A stretch of 53,873 bases of DNA from a bacterium (GCA_021372535.1 JAJFUH010000228.1:1-53873), one strand, 5' to 3'; shown: positions 27,336-35,930, counted from the stretch's first letter. Numbers and translations: made by a program. The notes: generated from the sequence alone by a model not told the origin.

Positions 27336-28721
27336 TCATATACCTTTCTGCGCAGATTCATTCAATGCCACTTCACTCAACGGTATTACACTCTGACCTT
27401 TTGTGAAATCTCCATAAATGACGGTGTATTCATTGTTGCGGGGTCCTATGTCGATCTCGCATTTTTCGTAATCCTCTTTTTCCCCGGTAAAAATATAGTA
27501 TTTCATCTTTTCCTTCATGATGCAGTCGTTTGAAACATATAAAACGTCATCGAGCTGAGCGATAAAAATCTCGCATCTGACAGTCATGCCGGGCTTCAAT
27601 ATTGGGTCGGATTTGTCCAGCATAACGACAAAATCGAACACTTTCGTTCGTGATTTTTCATCTTTTTTATAACTCAGCCTGCCGATCTCGATGATTGTAC
27701 CTTCGAAGGGGATTGATGGAAAAGCATCGAGCCGGACCATTACTTTTGCATTCAATTGTATTTTGCCGATATCCGTTTCATTCACCGTAGATTTCACTTT
27801 CATCCGGCTCATATCCGGGACACAGGCAAATTGTCCGCCCTGATATAATTCATCGCCCACTTTTACCGTCTGATTGGTTCTCCTGTTTTCAAGGAGCTGC
27901 ATCATCCCGTTCAGCGGACTTCGTATCGTCAGCTGTGTCAATGCGGTGTACGCGTCATTTATATCATTTTCCAGCTGAAATATTTTTATTTTCTGAATTT
28001 TCAATTCGTTTTCAAGAACAACCTGTGTCAGCTGGTAGTTTTTTTCCGCTTTGTTATATCTTATAAGTTCTCTTTCGTATTCGAGTTTTTTGATCTCTTT
28101 CTTTTTTTCCGATTCAAATTCATACTTATCCAATTGTATTTTGTTGAGATTTAAAACGGCCCTGCTTGAAGCAAGCTCTGTTTCCAGTGCTTTCACGGTG
28201 CTTTTATGCTGTACGATCAGCTTATTGAGATTGGCCTGTTCGGTTTCCAGTCTGTTCTGCTGTTCGACAAGAAATTTCAGCACACCATCCCTATCTATCT
28301 GGGCTATTGAATCACCCATGGAAACCTGGGTGCCATGTTCCACAAGTTCCACAAGTTTCATCTGCCAGCCATATTTCCATCCAATATACGGAATAGAAAC
28401 AATGCGGGAATTTACCGCTTCCAACTCTCCGGTTTCATTGAGTGTTGCAATAAATTCACCTTTATTGATCTTATAATTCCGCACATCTTTTGCCGATCCG
28501 CCAAAAAGCCACAATACAATACAAACTGTCAGAAAAACCATAACAGGCAGTATGATTTTAAGAGGGCGGTTCCGAAGCATTGTTTTCACACGTCCGACAA
28601 CGAAACGTAATGAGGTACCGCTGTCAGGGGCATGCAAACCGTCATCATCCCGTGACGGCTGCTGAGAGCTTAAAACCATGCTTACCAGGTTTTTCACCAG
28701 GCTTTTAAATCTTATTCTCAT
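27336..28721 (-). CDS. HlyD/MacA-type membrane fusion protein with repeat-derived N-terminus
   Basis: 461 residues. Residues 1-54 are a cytoplasmic extension (FKSLVKNLV...GLHAPDS...VKTMLRNRPL) homologous to the dispersed repeat at 7195 and 35699. One membrane helix (about 56-75) follows, then a lipoyl-like half, a long coiled-coil hairpin (about 135-245, rich in Leu/Glu/Lys), the second lipoyl half and beta-barrel (VNETDIGKIQLNAKVMVRLDAFPSIPFEGTIIEI), and a membrane-proximal domain. It overlaps the upstream gene by 17 bases and precedes the permease. Such adaptors link an inner-membrane pump to an outer-membrane channel. It has no good Shine-Dalgarno; translation is probably coupled to the upstream gene. 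An alternative start without the repeat would be near Met15. Confidence 0.9.
   Translation of the reverse strand: MRIRFKSLVKNLVSMVLSSQQPSRDDDGLHAPDSGTSLRFVVGRVKTMLRNRPLKIILPVMVFLTVCIVLWLFGGSAKDVRNYKINKGEFIATLNETGELEAVNSRIVSIPYIGWKYGWQMKLVELVEHGTQVSMGDSIAQIDRDGVLKFLVEQQNRLETEQANLNKLIVQHKSTVKALETELASSRAVLNLNKIQLDKYEFESEKKKEIKKLEYERELIRYNKAEKNYQLTQVVLENELKIQKIKIFQLENDINDAYTALTQLTIRSPLNGMMQLLENRRTNQTVKVGDELYQGGQFACVPDMSRMKVKSTVNETDIGKIQLNAKVMVRLDAFPSIPFEGTIIEIGRLSYKKDEKSRTKVFDFVVMLDKSDPILKPGMTVRCEIFIAQLDDVLYVSNDCIMKEKMKYYIFTGEKEDYEKCEIDIGPRNNEYTVIYGDFTKGQSVIPLSEVALNESAQKGI
28560..28712 (-). repeat. Diverged copy 3 of the structured repeat, inside a coding region
   Basis: The 5' end of the membrane fusion protein gene aligns with copies 1 and 2 over about 150 bases: TTTAAAAGcCTgGTGA..., then AAGCT.TCA..., then TGCATGCCCcTGACAGC. 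The outer stem is only partly kept here, but CCGTCA...TGACGG forms an inner hairpin. The peptide reading is conserved with the 7189 ORF. Confidence 0.7.
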
Positions 28722-29937
28722 TGTTATTCATTTTCTTTTTATTCACATCGATAAAAGGATCGGACAAGGCAATTACATCCCCCTCTTCCAATCCTTTTTC
28801 AACAATAATAAAGTCATTATTCGCCACCCCGACTTTCACTTCGGTTTTTTTATACGAATCGCCGTTTTTCAAATAGACAAAATCTTTATTCTGGTCTTTG
28901 ATTATCGCTTCCAGGGGTATGAACAGGACATTGTCGATTGTATCGACAATGATTTTGCAGCTCACCGTTATTCCGGGCATTAAATTTTTTGAGGTTCCTT
29001 CGATCAGTATTCTTACCGGAAAGATTTTAACTTTCGATTTTTTTTCTTCATCCTTATACTTTGCCAGTGCGGCGATTTCTATCACTTTACCGGTATATAC
29101 GGTATCCGAAAAGGCATCCAATTGAATATCGACCTTCTGGTTCAGTTTGATTTTTGAAATATCAACCTCGTTGATTTCCGTCTCTGTTTTCAATTCCCGA
29201 AGGTCCGGCAGATCGATCAACGGCATTCCCGACCAGACCTGATCGCCAACCTGACATTTATTGCCGGTACTCCAGTTTTTACGAATAATTGCGACACCGG
29301 CGCTTCGACTGATTATCACCAAATTCTTTAATGTTACATTCGCCTCCGCTAAATTACTCACCAGCTGTTTGATTTTCAATTCGGACTGATGCTGTTCCTC
29401 CTTATGTATGTTCTTCTGGTTCTCGATTTCATCTTGTGCCTTATCAAGAGAAATTTTCGCCTGTTCCAAAGTGAGCCTGATCTCTTTCTTTTTAACATCT
29501 GATTCGTATGTTGTGAGCTCCAGCTCGATCTGAGATATCTGATGAGATATTTCAAAAACCTTCAAATCCGCTTCCAGCTCCTGTATTTTCGAATCCTGTA
29601 CGGCTTTCTGTTTCTCGAGCTCAGCTTTGGCAATTTCGAGCTCGGCATTGGCGTCTATAATCGCTTTCTGAACTTCCGACGGATCGAATACAATAACCGT
29701 ATCTCCTTCCGCAACCTCCGTGCCGTCGTCGATAATTTTCGTAATTTTCAAGGCACCGAATCTCCACGACATCGCAGGAGAGGAAATATTGATCGATCTC
29801 GTTGCCTGTACTTCTCCGGTTTCGACGACGTTGATATGAAACTCGCCCTTTTTCGCCTTGTATGTCTGAACGCTGCTTTTTGTTTTAGGGCTGCAGCATA
29901 CAAAGAGTAAAAACGAAATGAACAGTAATTTTTTCAT
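28705..29937 (-). CDS. Membrane fusion protein (HlyD/MacA type), probable lipoprotein
   Basis: 410 residues. The N-terminus MKKLLFISFLLFVCCSP looks like a lipoprotein signal with a two-Cys box, so it is probably anchored by lipid rather than by a helix. It has a lipoyl half (about 35-85), a coiled-coil hairpin (about 90-190, with ELEKQKAVQDSKIQELEADL), the second lipoyl half, and the shared beta-barrel motif INEVDISKIKLNQKVDIQLDAF. The C-terminal domain ends in VEKGLEEGDVIALSDPF. It starts 1 base after the stop of the upstream paralogue and runs 17 bases into the next one, so the three adaptors are translationally coupled. Adaptor role as for its neighbours; substrate unknown. Confidence 0.9.
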   Translation of the reverse strand: MKKLLFISFLLFVCCSPKTKSSVQTYKAKKGEFHINVVETGEVQATRSINISSPAMSWRFGALKITKIIDDGTEVAEGDTVIVFDPSEVQKAIIDANAELEIAKAELEKQKAVQDSKIQELEADLKVFEISHQISQIELELTTYESDVKKKEIRLTLEQAKISLDKAQDEIENQKNIHKEEQHQSELKIKQLVSNLAEANVTLKNLVIISRSAGVAIIRKNWSTGNKCQVGDQVWSGMPLIDLPDLRELKTETEINEVDISKIKLNQKVDIQLDAFSDTVYTGKVIEIAALAKYKDEEKKSKVKIFPVRILIEGTSKNLMPGITVSCKIIVDTIDNVLFIPLEAIIKDQNKDFVYLKNGDSYKKTEVKVGVANNDFIIVEKGLEEGDVIALSDPFIDVNKKKMNNNENKI

Positions 29938-29938
29938 A

Positions 29939-31162
29939 TTATTTATCTTTCATCAGTAGTAAATTTTCAGGAGGTTCGGCTAATATTATTTCCTCATTTC
30001 CCTTCAATCCCTCCGCGATAACCGCATAATTATCGCTGTTACACGCTACTTTTACCGTCTGTCTCAGGAATTTTTCACCCTCGGAAATATACACGACTTT
30101 CAGGCTGTCTCTTCCAAAAACCGCCAGTAAAGGCACAACGAGCGTATCGGGAATCGATTCTATGATGACATCACAGGTTACGGACAATCCCGGCTGTATT
30201 TTAAAATGAGTGCTGTCGATCGAAGCAAACACCTCGAAAAAGTTCACTTTGGAATCTTTCTTTATCGGTTTTCCCATGGGTGTTTTTTTCGTTATTTTCC
30301 CTGTCAGCATTATTTCGGGAAAGGCATCTATTCTTATATTGACGATCTGATCCTTTTCAATCTGTTTAAAATGGGTTTCATTTACCGTTAATTTTATCGT
30401 CATCGAAGACATATCCGGGATGCTTATTATGGGCAGATTACCCCATACGATATCGCCTTCTCTGATTTTATTACCGGTGGTCCATGACATTGCATACGTC
30501 ACCATACCGGCAGTCGTCGATGTAAGCACCAGTTTATCGAGCTGCTCTTTCTGACGGGCGACATTGTTTTCCGCCTGTTTTATTTTCATTTCCATTTTCT
30601 TCAATTCGGATGTGTTGATAACCTTCAAAAATTCAAGCTTTTTCTGAATTTTTTCTTTCTCGACTTCGGCTTTTTCGATTTTCAGCTCAATCAATTCTCG
30701 CTGTGCCCGTGAAGTGAAGGCAATCTTGGAGGAGTCCAGACGGGAGATTTCGGCGGATGATTCTATCGTTTTGACCTGAGATTCCAGAAGCAGGTACTGC
30801 AGATTGAGATCGGCGACAGACTTATTATATTCCGCTTTCGCATTTTCAAGGTTTTTGACGGCTTCATCATAGCTATTTTTCAGTTCGCTGGCCTGAAGAA
30901 TACAGACCGTGTCTCCTTCATCAACATATGTTCCTTCGTGAATCAAATATGTAATGGTTGCATCGGTCCAGATTCCGGGGCATGTGACCGAATATGTTTT
31001 AGTCGCTTCAATAATTCCGGAAGTGGTTATTTTATTGACAAATTCCGTTCTTTTGACCTGATGTCTGATGAAAGTATTACTCCGATTCCTCGAAGAACAG
31101 GACACATACAGAAAAAAGAGTAAAAGGGCCAGAAAAAAATATATACCGTTAATTCGCGTCAT
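29939..31162 (-). CDS. Membrane fusion protein (HlyD/MacA type), first of three
   Basis: About 407 residues from the ATG at 31162 (MTRINGIYFFLALLLFFLYVSCSS), which gives a lipoprotein-like signal ending in Cys; the frame is open to 31216. A coiled-coil hairpin lies at about 85-200. VNETHFKQIEKDQIVNIRIDAFP is the beta-barrel motif shared with the two downstream adaptors. The C-terminal VIAEGLKGNEEIILAEPP matches their ends. It is the first gene of the operon that finishes with the MacB-type permease. Upstream lies a 660-base non-coding region. The three adaptors are clearly paralogous but only about as alike as distant family members, so a mixed hexamer is possible. Confidence 0.88.
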   Translation of the reverse strand: MTRINGIYFFLALLLFFLYVSCSSRNRSNTFIRHQVKRTEFVNKITTSGIIEATKTYSVTCPGIWTDATITYLIHEGTYVDEGDTVCILQASELKNSYDEAVKNLENAKAEYNKSVADLNLQYLLLESQVKTIESSAEISRLDSSKIAFTSRAQRELIELKIEKAEVEKEKIQKKLEFLKVINTSELKKMEMKIKQAENNVARQKEQLDKLVLTSTTAGMVTYAMSWTTGNKIREGDIVWGNLPIISIPDMSSMTIKLTVNETHFKQIEKDQIVNIRIDAFPEIMLTGKITKKTPMGKPIKKDSKVNFFEVFASIDSTHFKIQPGLSVTCDVIIESIPDTLVVPLLAVFGRDSLKVVYISEGEKFLRQTVKVACNSDNYAVIAEGLKGNEEIILAEPPENLLLMKDK

Positions 31163-31216
31163 GTCAAATCCATAATTACTATTGTAATAGCAGTTGTTCA
31201 TATGGTAAAAAACCAA

Positions 31217-31876
31217 CGCCAGGGTTTTACTCCGGGCAGTACCCTATGAATGCTATCAAAGTAAAATATATAGCAGAATTGTCACTATAACAACTCTTTT
31301 TACTGTCATAAATCATACTGTTCAAAATTTCCGGTTTCCTGCAATAACCTCCCATATCCATACATGGTAACAACGAAGGATGAAAAAGGTTACAGTCTGC
31401 ACATGGATTCCCGATTAAAGATTCGGGAATGACTTCGTGACAGGATCTCCCGGCACCATGCATGGCATCAGCACCGGGAACCGTCCATGCATTTTCAGAT
31501 ATGTATACTGTCGGTTTTCCCGGTTTCCGCACAGGGGCAATTCCATTATAATTTGCTATAATAACATTGTTTTATTTCTGCGCTCGTTTTACAGATTTGC
31601 ACATATGTCGTCCAGCCGCGGATTTTGGTTTACAAATGAAGTCAACACGACGAACCATGCGGTGAGACCATGGTACCGACCATTAAAAGGCAGACCGAAC
31701 AACCGGCTCATTTTTCTTTGTTGTTCCAAGCAGAATGCCATGAAAATCCTTGACTTGTTGATGACAATCGGTACATAATGGGTAGTATGCTGCTCACCTG
31801 TCATCGCAACACCGATATCCGTTTATTATTCATATGCTGTTCCCCACCGGGAAGTTCCTGCAGAGGAGGATGATCA
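31217..31876. other. Intergenic region between divergent genes, hairpin at 31407-31430
   Basis: About 660 bases holding the promoters of the adaptor operon (minus) and of the lactate permease (plus). A hairpin ATTCCCGA...TCGGGAAT (31407-31430) followed by GAC is a relative of the one at 21345. Small reading frames on both strands have no family features and are not called. Confidence 0.6.
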
Positions 31877-33577
31877 ATGAGCATTGGTATTCAGGCGCTG
31901 CTCGCATTTTCGCCGATACTCGCCGCCGCGGTTCTGCTCGTCGGCTTCCGCTGGCCTGCAAAGCATGCCATGCCCGCCGTCTATGTCATAGCCGCCCTCA
32001 TAGCCCTGACCGCATGGGGGATGTCGTTCGATCTCGTTGCGGCATCGGCCATCCAGGGGCTTGTCATCACTTTTGACCTGCTCTTTATCATCTTCGGCGC
32101 CATTTTGCTCCTGAATACCCTCAAACACTCCGGCGCGGTAACCGCCATCCGCTCCGGCTTCACGAGCATCAGCTCCGACCGCCGTGTCCAGGTGGTCATC
32201 ATCGCCTGGCTGTTCGGATCGTTTCTCGAGGGCGCCGCAGGATTCGGCACACCGGCGGCTATTGCCTCTCCGCTCATGGTGGCGCTCGGTTTCCCGGCCA
32301 TGGCGGCGGTCATGATCGGCATGATGATCCAGAGCACGGCGGTCACTTTCGGCGCGGTCGGCACTCCGATACTCATCGGTGTCCGGGGTGGACTCGAAAA
32401 TCCCGAAATCAATACCCAGCTCGCCGCCGCGGGAATCAACATGGACAGCTACCTCAGCATCATCGCGAGCAGATCCGCAGTATTCCATGCCATCGCAGGC
32501 ACCCTGATTCCGCTCTTCATGGTCATGATGCTCACCCGCTTCTACGGCCGTAACAAATCATGGACAGAGGGACTCTCGATTACGCCGTTCGCCCTGTTCG
32601 GCGGGCTCGCGTTCACCGTACCCTACGTTCTCACCGGCGTATTCATCGGCCCGGAATTCCCCTCGCTCCTCGGTTCGCTCATCGGCCTGGCAATCGTGAC
32701 TTTCGCGGCAAAGAAGGGATTCCTCGTGCCGAAAGACACCTGGGATTTCGCCCCCTCCGACCAGTGGGACCCCGAATGGATGGGCGCTATCAAAATCAAT
32801 CTCGACAGCCAGACCGGCAAAACGATGCCGACATGGCTCGCGTGGTGTCCCTATGTGCTCGCCGCTCTCTTCCTTGTTATCACCCGTCTGCCGCAGCTTC
32901 ATGTGGGAGCGGCCCTGAAAACGGTGACCTTCAAATGGGCGGGCATCTTAGGCACGAATATCACGGCATCCTCGCAGCCGTTATACCTGCCCGGAACGAT
33001 TCTCATAACCGTCGTCTGCATCACGTTCTTCCTCCACCGTATGGACTTCGGCGAGCTGCGGGCGGCGGTCAGCGAATCGAGCAGAATTCTCCTCGGCACC
33101 GGATTTGTCCTCATTTTCACCGTGCCGATGGTGCGTATCTACATGAACTCGGGGACGAACACCGCCGGCCTGCTCAGCATGCCGGTCGCCATGGCGCAGT
33201 GGGTTGCCGTCAACGTCGGGAGCATCTGGCCGCTGTTCGCGCCATCAATCGGGGCGCTCGGGGCATTTATCGCGGGGAGTAATACGGTGAGTAATCTCAT
33301 GTTCAGCCTGTTCCAGCACAGTGTCGCCGAACGTCTCATGATACCGGGAGCGATGGTTGTGGCCCTCCAGGCTGTGGGCGCCGCCGCGGGGAACATGATC
33401 GCTATCCACAATGTCGTCGCCGCATCAGCGACAGTCGGGCTTCTGGGACAGGAGGGGGCAACGCTCAGAAAAACGATTCTTCCAACCCTGTACTATGTCA
33501 CCCTCGTCGGGATCATGGGGCTTATCGCCATCTATGTGCTCCATATCAGCGACCCGGTTGCAGCGCTCAAGGGATAA
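31877..33577 (+). CDS. lldP: L-lactate permease family transporter
   Basis: 566 residues, about the usual length. It has many membrane helices along its length and the family's characteristic stretch IIAWLFGSFLEGAAGFGTPAAIASPLMVALGFP, then QSTAVTFGAVGTPILIGV. A late motif GAFIAGSNTVSNLMFSLFQ and LQAVGAAAGNMIAIHNVVAASATVGL are also typical. Members take up L-lactate, D-lactate or glycolate with protons across the inner membrane. GAGGAGG lies 7 bases before the ATG. No lactate dehydrogenase or regulator lies beside it; it is flanked by the adaptor operon and a REP/RAYT zone. The symbol is by family only. Confidence 0.95.
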   Translation: MSIGIQALLAFSPILAAAVLLVGFRWPAKHAMPAVYVIAALIALTAWGMSFDLVAASAIQGLVITFDLLFIIFGAILLLNTLKHSGAVTAIRSGFTSISSDRRVQVVIIAWLFGSFLEGAAGFGTPAAIASPLMVALGFPAMAAVMIGMMIQSTAVTFGAVGTPILIGVRGGLENPEINTQLAAAGINMDSYLSIIASRSAVFHAIAGTLIPLFMVMMLTRFYGRNKSWTEGLSITPFALFGGLAFTVPYVLTGVFIGPEFPSLLGSLIGLAIVTFAAKKGFLVPKDTWDFAPSDQWDPEWMGAIKINLDSQTGKTMPTWLAWCPYVLAALFLVITRLPQLHVGAALKTVTFKWAGILGTNITASSQPLYLPGTILITVVCITFFLHRMDFGELRAAVSESSRILLGTGFVLIFTVPMVRIYMNSGTNTAGLLSMPVAMAQWVAVNVGSIWPLFAPSIGALGAFIAGSNTVSNLMFSLFQHSVAERLMIPGAMVVALQAVGAAAGNMIAIHNVVAASATVGLLGQEGATLRKTILPTLYYVTLVGIMGLIAIYVLHISDPVAALKG

Positions 33578-33579
33578 AA

Positions 33580-33600
33580 GGGCAGCGACGGGGGACTGTC
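33580..33600. repeat. Degraded REP palindrome
   Basis: GGGCAGCGACGGGGGACTG follows directly on the lactate permease stop. It matches the REP consensus, but the right arm has lost its terminal CCC. Confidence 0.6.
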
Positions 33601-33628
33601 TCTATGAAAATATCTCGAATATTATGAT

Positions 33629-33650
33629 GGGTAACCACGGGGGGTTACCC
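33629..33650. repeat. REP palindrome next to the RAYT gene
   Basis: GGGTAACC-acgggg-GGTTACCC, a perfect 8-bp stem with a 6-base loop, followed by CCTAC. It lies just beyond the 3' end of the RAYT gene, where such transposases commonly have their cognate REP. Confidence 0.9.
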
Positions 33651-33659
33651 CTACGGTTA

Positions 33660-34313
33660 TTAAATATTGCCATCAGGATTTTCACGATCCATTTCCCATC
33701 GGGCCGGATTCGTTTCGATATATTCCCGGATTCGATTCCATTCGGTCTCGTCCCGGATGATATGCTCATAATAATTGCGCTGCCACAACCGTCCATGAAA
33801 CGGCGGCCATCCCATCAATTTCATACCATCAGCATACCGTTTCGTCGTCATCGTTTTGAACCGGTGAACGATATCCGGCAACGACAACGCAGACCCCGTA
33901 GGGGCAATCCCACCGTGGTTGCCCATTACCTCCGGCAAATCATCGTCTGGGCAGCCACAGGGGGCTGCCCCAACAGGGAGGTTACGGTCTTCAAAAGGGT
34001 AGCCACAGGGGGCTACCCCAACAGAACGATTAAGAGGAACTGTCCCGACAAGCACAATGATTGCATGAACGTGATTGGGCATGATAATAAACGCATCGGC
34101 CTCGACCCCAGAATAATGCGACGGAATCCCGTCCCAAACCGCTTTCACCATTCGCCCGGCATCGTTCAATATCATCGAGCTGTCCGTAATCCCGCCGAAC
34201 AGGCACTCCCGGCCGTACGAGCACATCGTTACAAAATATGCGCCGTTTGCGGTGTAATCGTAACCCGCAAGACGGATCGACCGTCGATGATGTATCCGTG
34301 GATCGAATACCAC
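33660..34313 (-). CDS. REP-associated tyrosine transposase (RAYT, Y1/HUH family)
   Basis: 217 residues. Motifs: N-terminal YDYTANGAYFVTMCSYGRECLFG, the HUH site MPNHVHAI with His81 and His83, the catalytic Tyr181 or Tyr182 in WQRNYYEHIIRDETEWNRIREYI, and ETNPARW. Such single-strand transposases nick and join at REP hairpins. The start is GTG with GGAG 7 bases upstream. Between the HUH motif and SLPDIVHRFKTMT there is an insert of about 50 residues (VGVAPCGYP..., VGAAPCGCP..., MGNHGGIAPTG), encoded by three REP palindromes lying inside the gene. Motifs are intact, so it is probably active or recently active. Confidence 0.93.
   Translation of the reverse strand: MVFDPRIHHRRSIRLAGYDYTANGAYFVTMCSYGRECLFGGITDSSMILNDAGRMVKAVWDGIPSHYSGVEADAFIIMPNHVHAIIVLVGTVPLNRSVGVAPCGYPFEDRNLPVGAAPCGCPDDDLPEVMGNHGGIAPTGSALSLPDIVHRFKTMTTKRYADGMKLMGWPPFHGRLWQRNYYEHIIRDETEWNRIREYIETNPARWEMDRENPDGNI
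33902..33924. repeat. REP-like palindrome inside the RAYT gene (a)
   Basis: GGGCAA ... TTGCCC around a loop of CCACCGTGG type; encodes part of the protein's insert. One of three in-frame palindromes in this gene. Confidence 0.7.
33949..33970. repeat. REP palindrome inside the RAYT gene (b)
   Basis: GGGCAGCC-acaggg-GGCTGCCC: perfect 8-bp stem and the same loop as copy (c). Encodes the GAAPCGCP stretch on the minus strand. Confidence 0.9.
33997..34018. repeat. REP palindrome inside the RAYT gene (c)
   Basis: GGGTAGCC-acaggg-GGCTACCC: perfect 8-bp stem. Differs from copy (b) by a C-to-T change in the left arm that is matched by a G-to-A change in the right arm. Encodes the GVAPCGYP stretch. 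Confidence 0.9.
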
Positions 34314-34448
34314 TATAATTCTCCGCGGAATGTGCCCGGTTCCGTCAATGGGCTCATTGCAGTTCGCTGTTTCGTGTCCATTTTCCGGATAAACACTGCT
34401 GGCTGTAAAGATGAGGATTTGCTATCCAACGGACAAGCCTAAAGAACG

Positions 34449-35051
34449 TTATACGGCATTTTCTCGACTCGTTGGCCGGATCCTTTTATAATATTGCCTG
34501 GCTTCTTCTGTTACGCGTTCGATAAACTCCGTTTTGCCTTTTGTATATGCCACCCGGTCATTACGGTGGCCTTCCGAGAGCTTTATCTTCAGATTTCCAT
34601 ACTCCTCCGCAACTTTGGGATGCTCAATAAGGTAGTCACGAAAAAGAAGCCGGTCCCAGTGTTCAAAATGACCCTCGACCATGTGGATGTGGTGTGTTCT
34701 GATTCCGCCCGAATCACGCCTGATAAACCATGCATAGAAAGGCGGTACATCGTCCCCCCATGTCGGCCTCCAGAAGTAATCGTATCCCTGGGCCTCAAGA
34801 ATGGGCGGCACGACTTCCCTGGTTTCCTCAAGCGAAGTCACTTCGACCAGCATGTCGATGATCGGTTTCGCGACAAGGCCCGGGATGGCTGTGCTGCCGA
34901 AGTGTTCGATCCGCCTGATCAATCGAGCGGGGAGGCAGGACAGGAGATGTTTTTTCTCCTCCCCGAACAGATACGGCCATCGGGGATCATAAGGCTTGAG
35001 AGCTATTTCATCCTTCAGCACACGATTGATTTTTTCCTGTAGTGTTTCCAT
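34449..35051 (-). CDS. GrpB family (UPF0157) nucleotidyltransferase-like protein
   Basis: 200 residues, normal for the family. The signature RIEHFGSTAIPGLVAKPIIDMLVEV matches the nucleotidyltransferase-fold G-S motif with a following D (KPIIDMLV). Further typical parts are HIHMVEGHFEHWDRLLFRDYL and YGNLKIKLSEGH.NDR..YTKGK. Members are found alone or fused to dephospho-CoA kinase; the substrate is not established. It sits between an intact RAYT and a decayed RAYT, both on the same strand, so it may have travelled or been bracketed by REP insertions. A GAGAGAGA run precedes the ATG. Confidence 0.93.
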   Translation of the reverse strand: METLQEKINRVLKDEIALKPYDPRWPYLFGEEKKHLLSCLPARLIRRIEHFGSTAIPGLVAKPIIDMLVEVTSLEETREVVPPILEAQGYDYFWRPTWGDDVPPFYAWFIRRDSGGIRTHHIHMVEGHFEHWDRLLFRDYLIEHPKVAEEYGNLKIKLSEGHRNDRVAYTKGKTEFIERVTEEARQYYKRIRPTSRENAV

Positions 35052-35072
35052 TTTTCTCTCTCTGCTCTATAA

Positions 35073-35093
35073 GGGCAGTCACGGGGGATAATC
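35073..35093. repeat. Degraded REP palindrome
   Basis: GGGCAGTC-acgggg then GATAATC in place of GACTGCCC. It lies just upstream of the GrpB-family gene start. Confidence 0.6.
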
Positions 35094-35144
35094 AAGGCGT
35101 TCAGAAAGAACCACCTAAATGAAAGGTTATAAAAACTTAATAAG

Positions 35145-35166
35145 GGTAGCCACAGGGGGCTACACC
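35145..35166. repeat. REP palindrome, one mismatch
   Basis: GGGTAGCC-acaggg-GGCTACAC; identical to copy (c) in the RAYT gene except for one base in the right arm. It lies at the 3' edge of the decayed RAYT. Confidence 0.8.
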
Positions 35167-35300
35167 TACCAAGGCGACCTGGACCGTTTATTAAACGGTG
35201 ACCATCCATTCGGACGTCATCAGAATACCGTTTTACCGTCATCGTTTTAAACCGGTGAACGATTTTCGGCAGGGATAACGTATATCCGTTTAAACCGCAG

Positions 35301-35322
35301 GGGCAACCCACCGTGGGTGCCC
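35301..35322. repeat. REP-like palindrome inside the decayed RAYT
   Basis: GGGCA-a-CCCA-ccg-TGGG-TGCCC: 9-bp stem with one bulge; the counterpart of palindrome (a) at 33902 in the intact RAYT. Confidence 0.75.
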
Positions 35323-35359
35323 ATTTTTCCGGTATGATATCAGAAGGGCAGTCCAATAT

Positions 35360-35381
35360 GGGCAGTCACGGGGGACTGCCC
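35360..35381. repeat. REP palindrome inside the decayed RAYT
   Basis: GGGCAGTC-acgggg-GACTGCCC: perfect 8-bp stem, followed by CCTAC as at 33651. A partial extra arm (GGGCAGTCC) lies just before it. Confidence 0.88.
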
Positions 35382-35698
35382 CTACCGGAGGCAACAATCC
35401 CGGCCATAGACACACATCGTTATAAAATAAACGCCCCTTTCGTTATAATCGCAGTCCAAAAGAAGGATCGACATTCGATATAGAACATCTTTACAAAAAA
35501 ATTATTCACTGCTCGGATTTTCATCAGGTTACACATGAAATATATAGAATTTATAATGTTGTCAAGGAAAAATTTTGATTATACTACATTCAATCCTGAT
35601 ATTCATGAAAGCTTTTCACCACAAAGACACCAAGACACAAACAGATATAACAGATTATTAATACTATCCTAAGTAAATATCTATCGGTCACATCTAAG

Positions 35699-35850
35699 AG
35701 GGCTGTGAAAAAGTATATTTTTCACGAGCCCTATGAAGAAATGTGTTGTTTTATTGCTGTCAAGGGCATGTAAATCGGCACTTCGTGCCGACCCTTGACA
35801 GCTTATATCCACACTTACCGACTTTATCACAAGACTTCTAAATAAAATAT
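35699..35850 (-). repeat. Structured dispersed repeat, copy 2 (inverted)
   Basis: About 150 bases, nearly the same as copy 1 at 7195 but in opposite orientation. Hairpin 1: AGGGCT-GTGAAAAA (35699-35712) pairs with TTTTTCAC-AGCCCT (35718-35732), 14 pairs with one bulge. Hairpin 2: GCTGTCAAGGG (35756-35766) pairs with CCCTTGACAGC (35792-35802) and encloses a nested perfect hairpin TCGGCAC-ttc-GTGCCGA (35775-35791). A minus-strand frame through it stays open, but the flanks are repeats, so no gene is called. Confidence 0.88.
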
Positions 35851-35860
35851 ATAAAATTAA

Positions 35861-35895
35861 ATCCGCGTATATCCGTACGGTCCGCGTATATCCGC
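35861..35895. repeat. Duplicated 'ATCCGCGTATATCCG' intergenic repeat
   Basis: TCCGCGTATATCCG occurs twice in tandem around ACGG. Similar strings (ATCCGTGTTCT) occur near 7645 and 13215, always in non-coding gaps before or after exported-protein genes. Confidence 0.6.
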
Positions 35896-35930
35896 TTTCC
35901 ATTATTTTTTAAACTGTCTGGAGGAACACC

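Larger units (their letters stand above)
35175..35478 (-). pseudogene. Decayed second RAYT
   Basis: Reading the minus strand from 35478, one frame gives DCDYNERGVYFITMCVYGRDC, matching GYDYTANGAYFVTMCSYGREC of the intact RAYT. After a REP (35360-35381) another frame gives LSLPKIVHRFKTMTVKRYSDD and then DGHRLINGPGRL, matching LSLPDIVHRFKTMTTKRYADG and the following region. The HUH motif, the catalytic Tyr region and continuous frame are missing, so it is a relic. Its internal REP palindromes are still visible. Confidence 0.82.

Noticed and set aside
35681-35902. 73-codon minus-strand ORF over repeat copy 2
   Set aside because: It starts in an intergenic 'ATCCGCGTATATCCG' repeat and ends just past the element; better described as a repeat copy.
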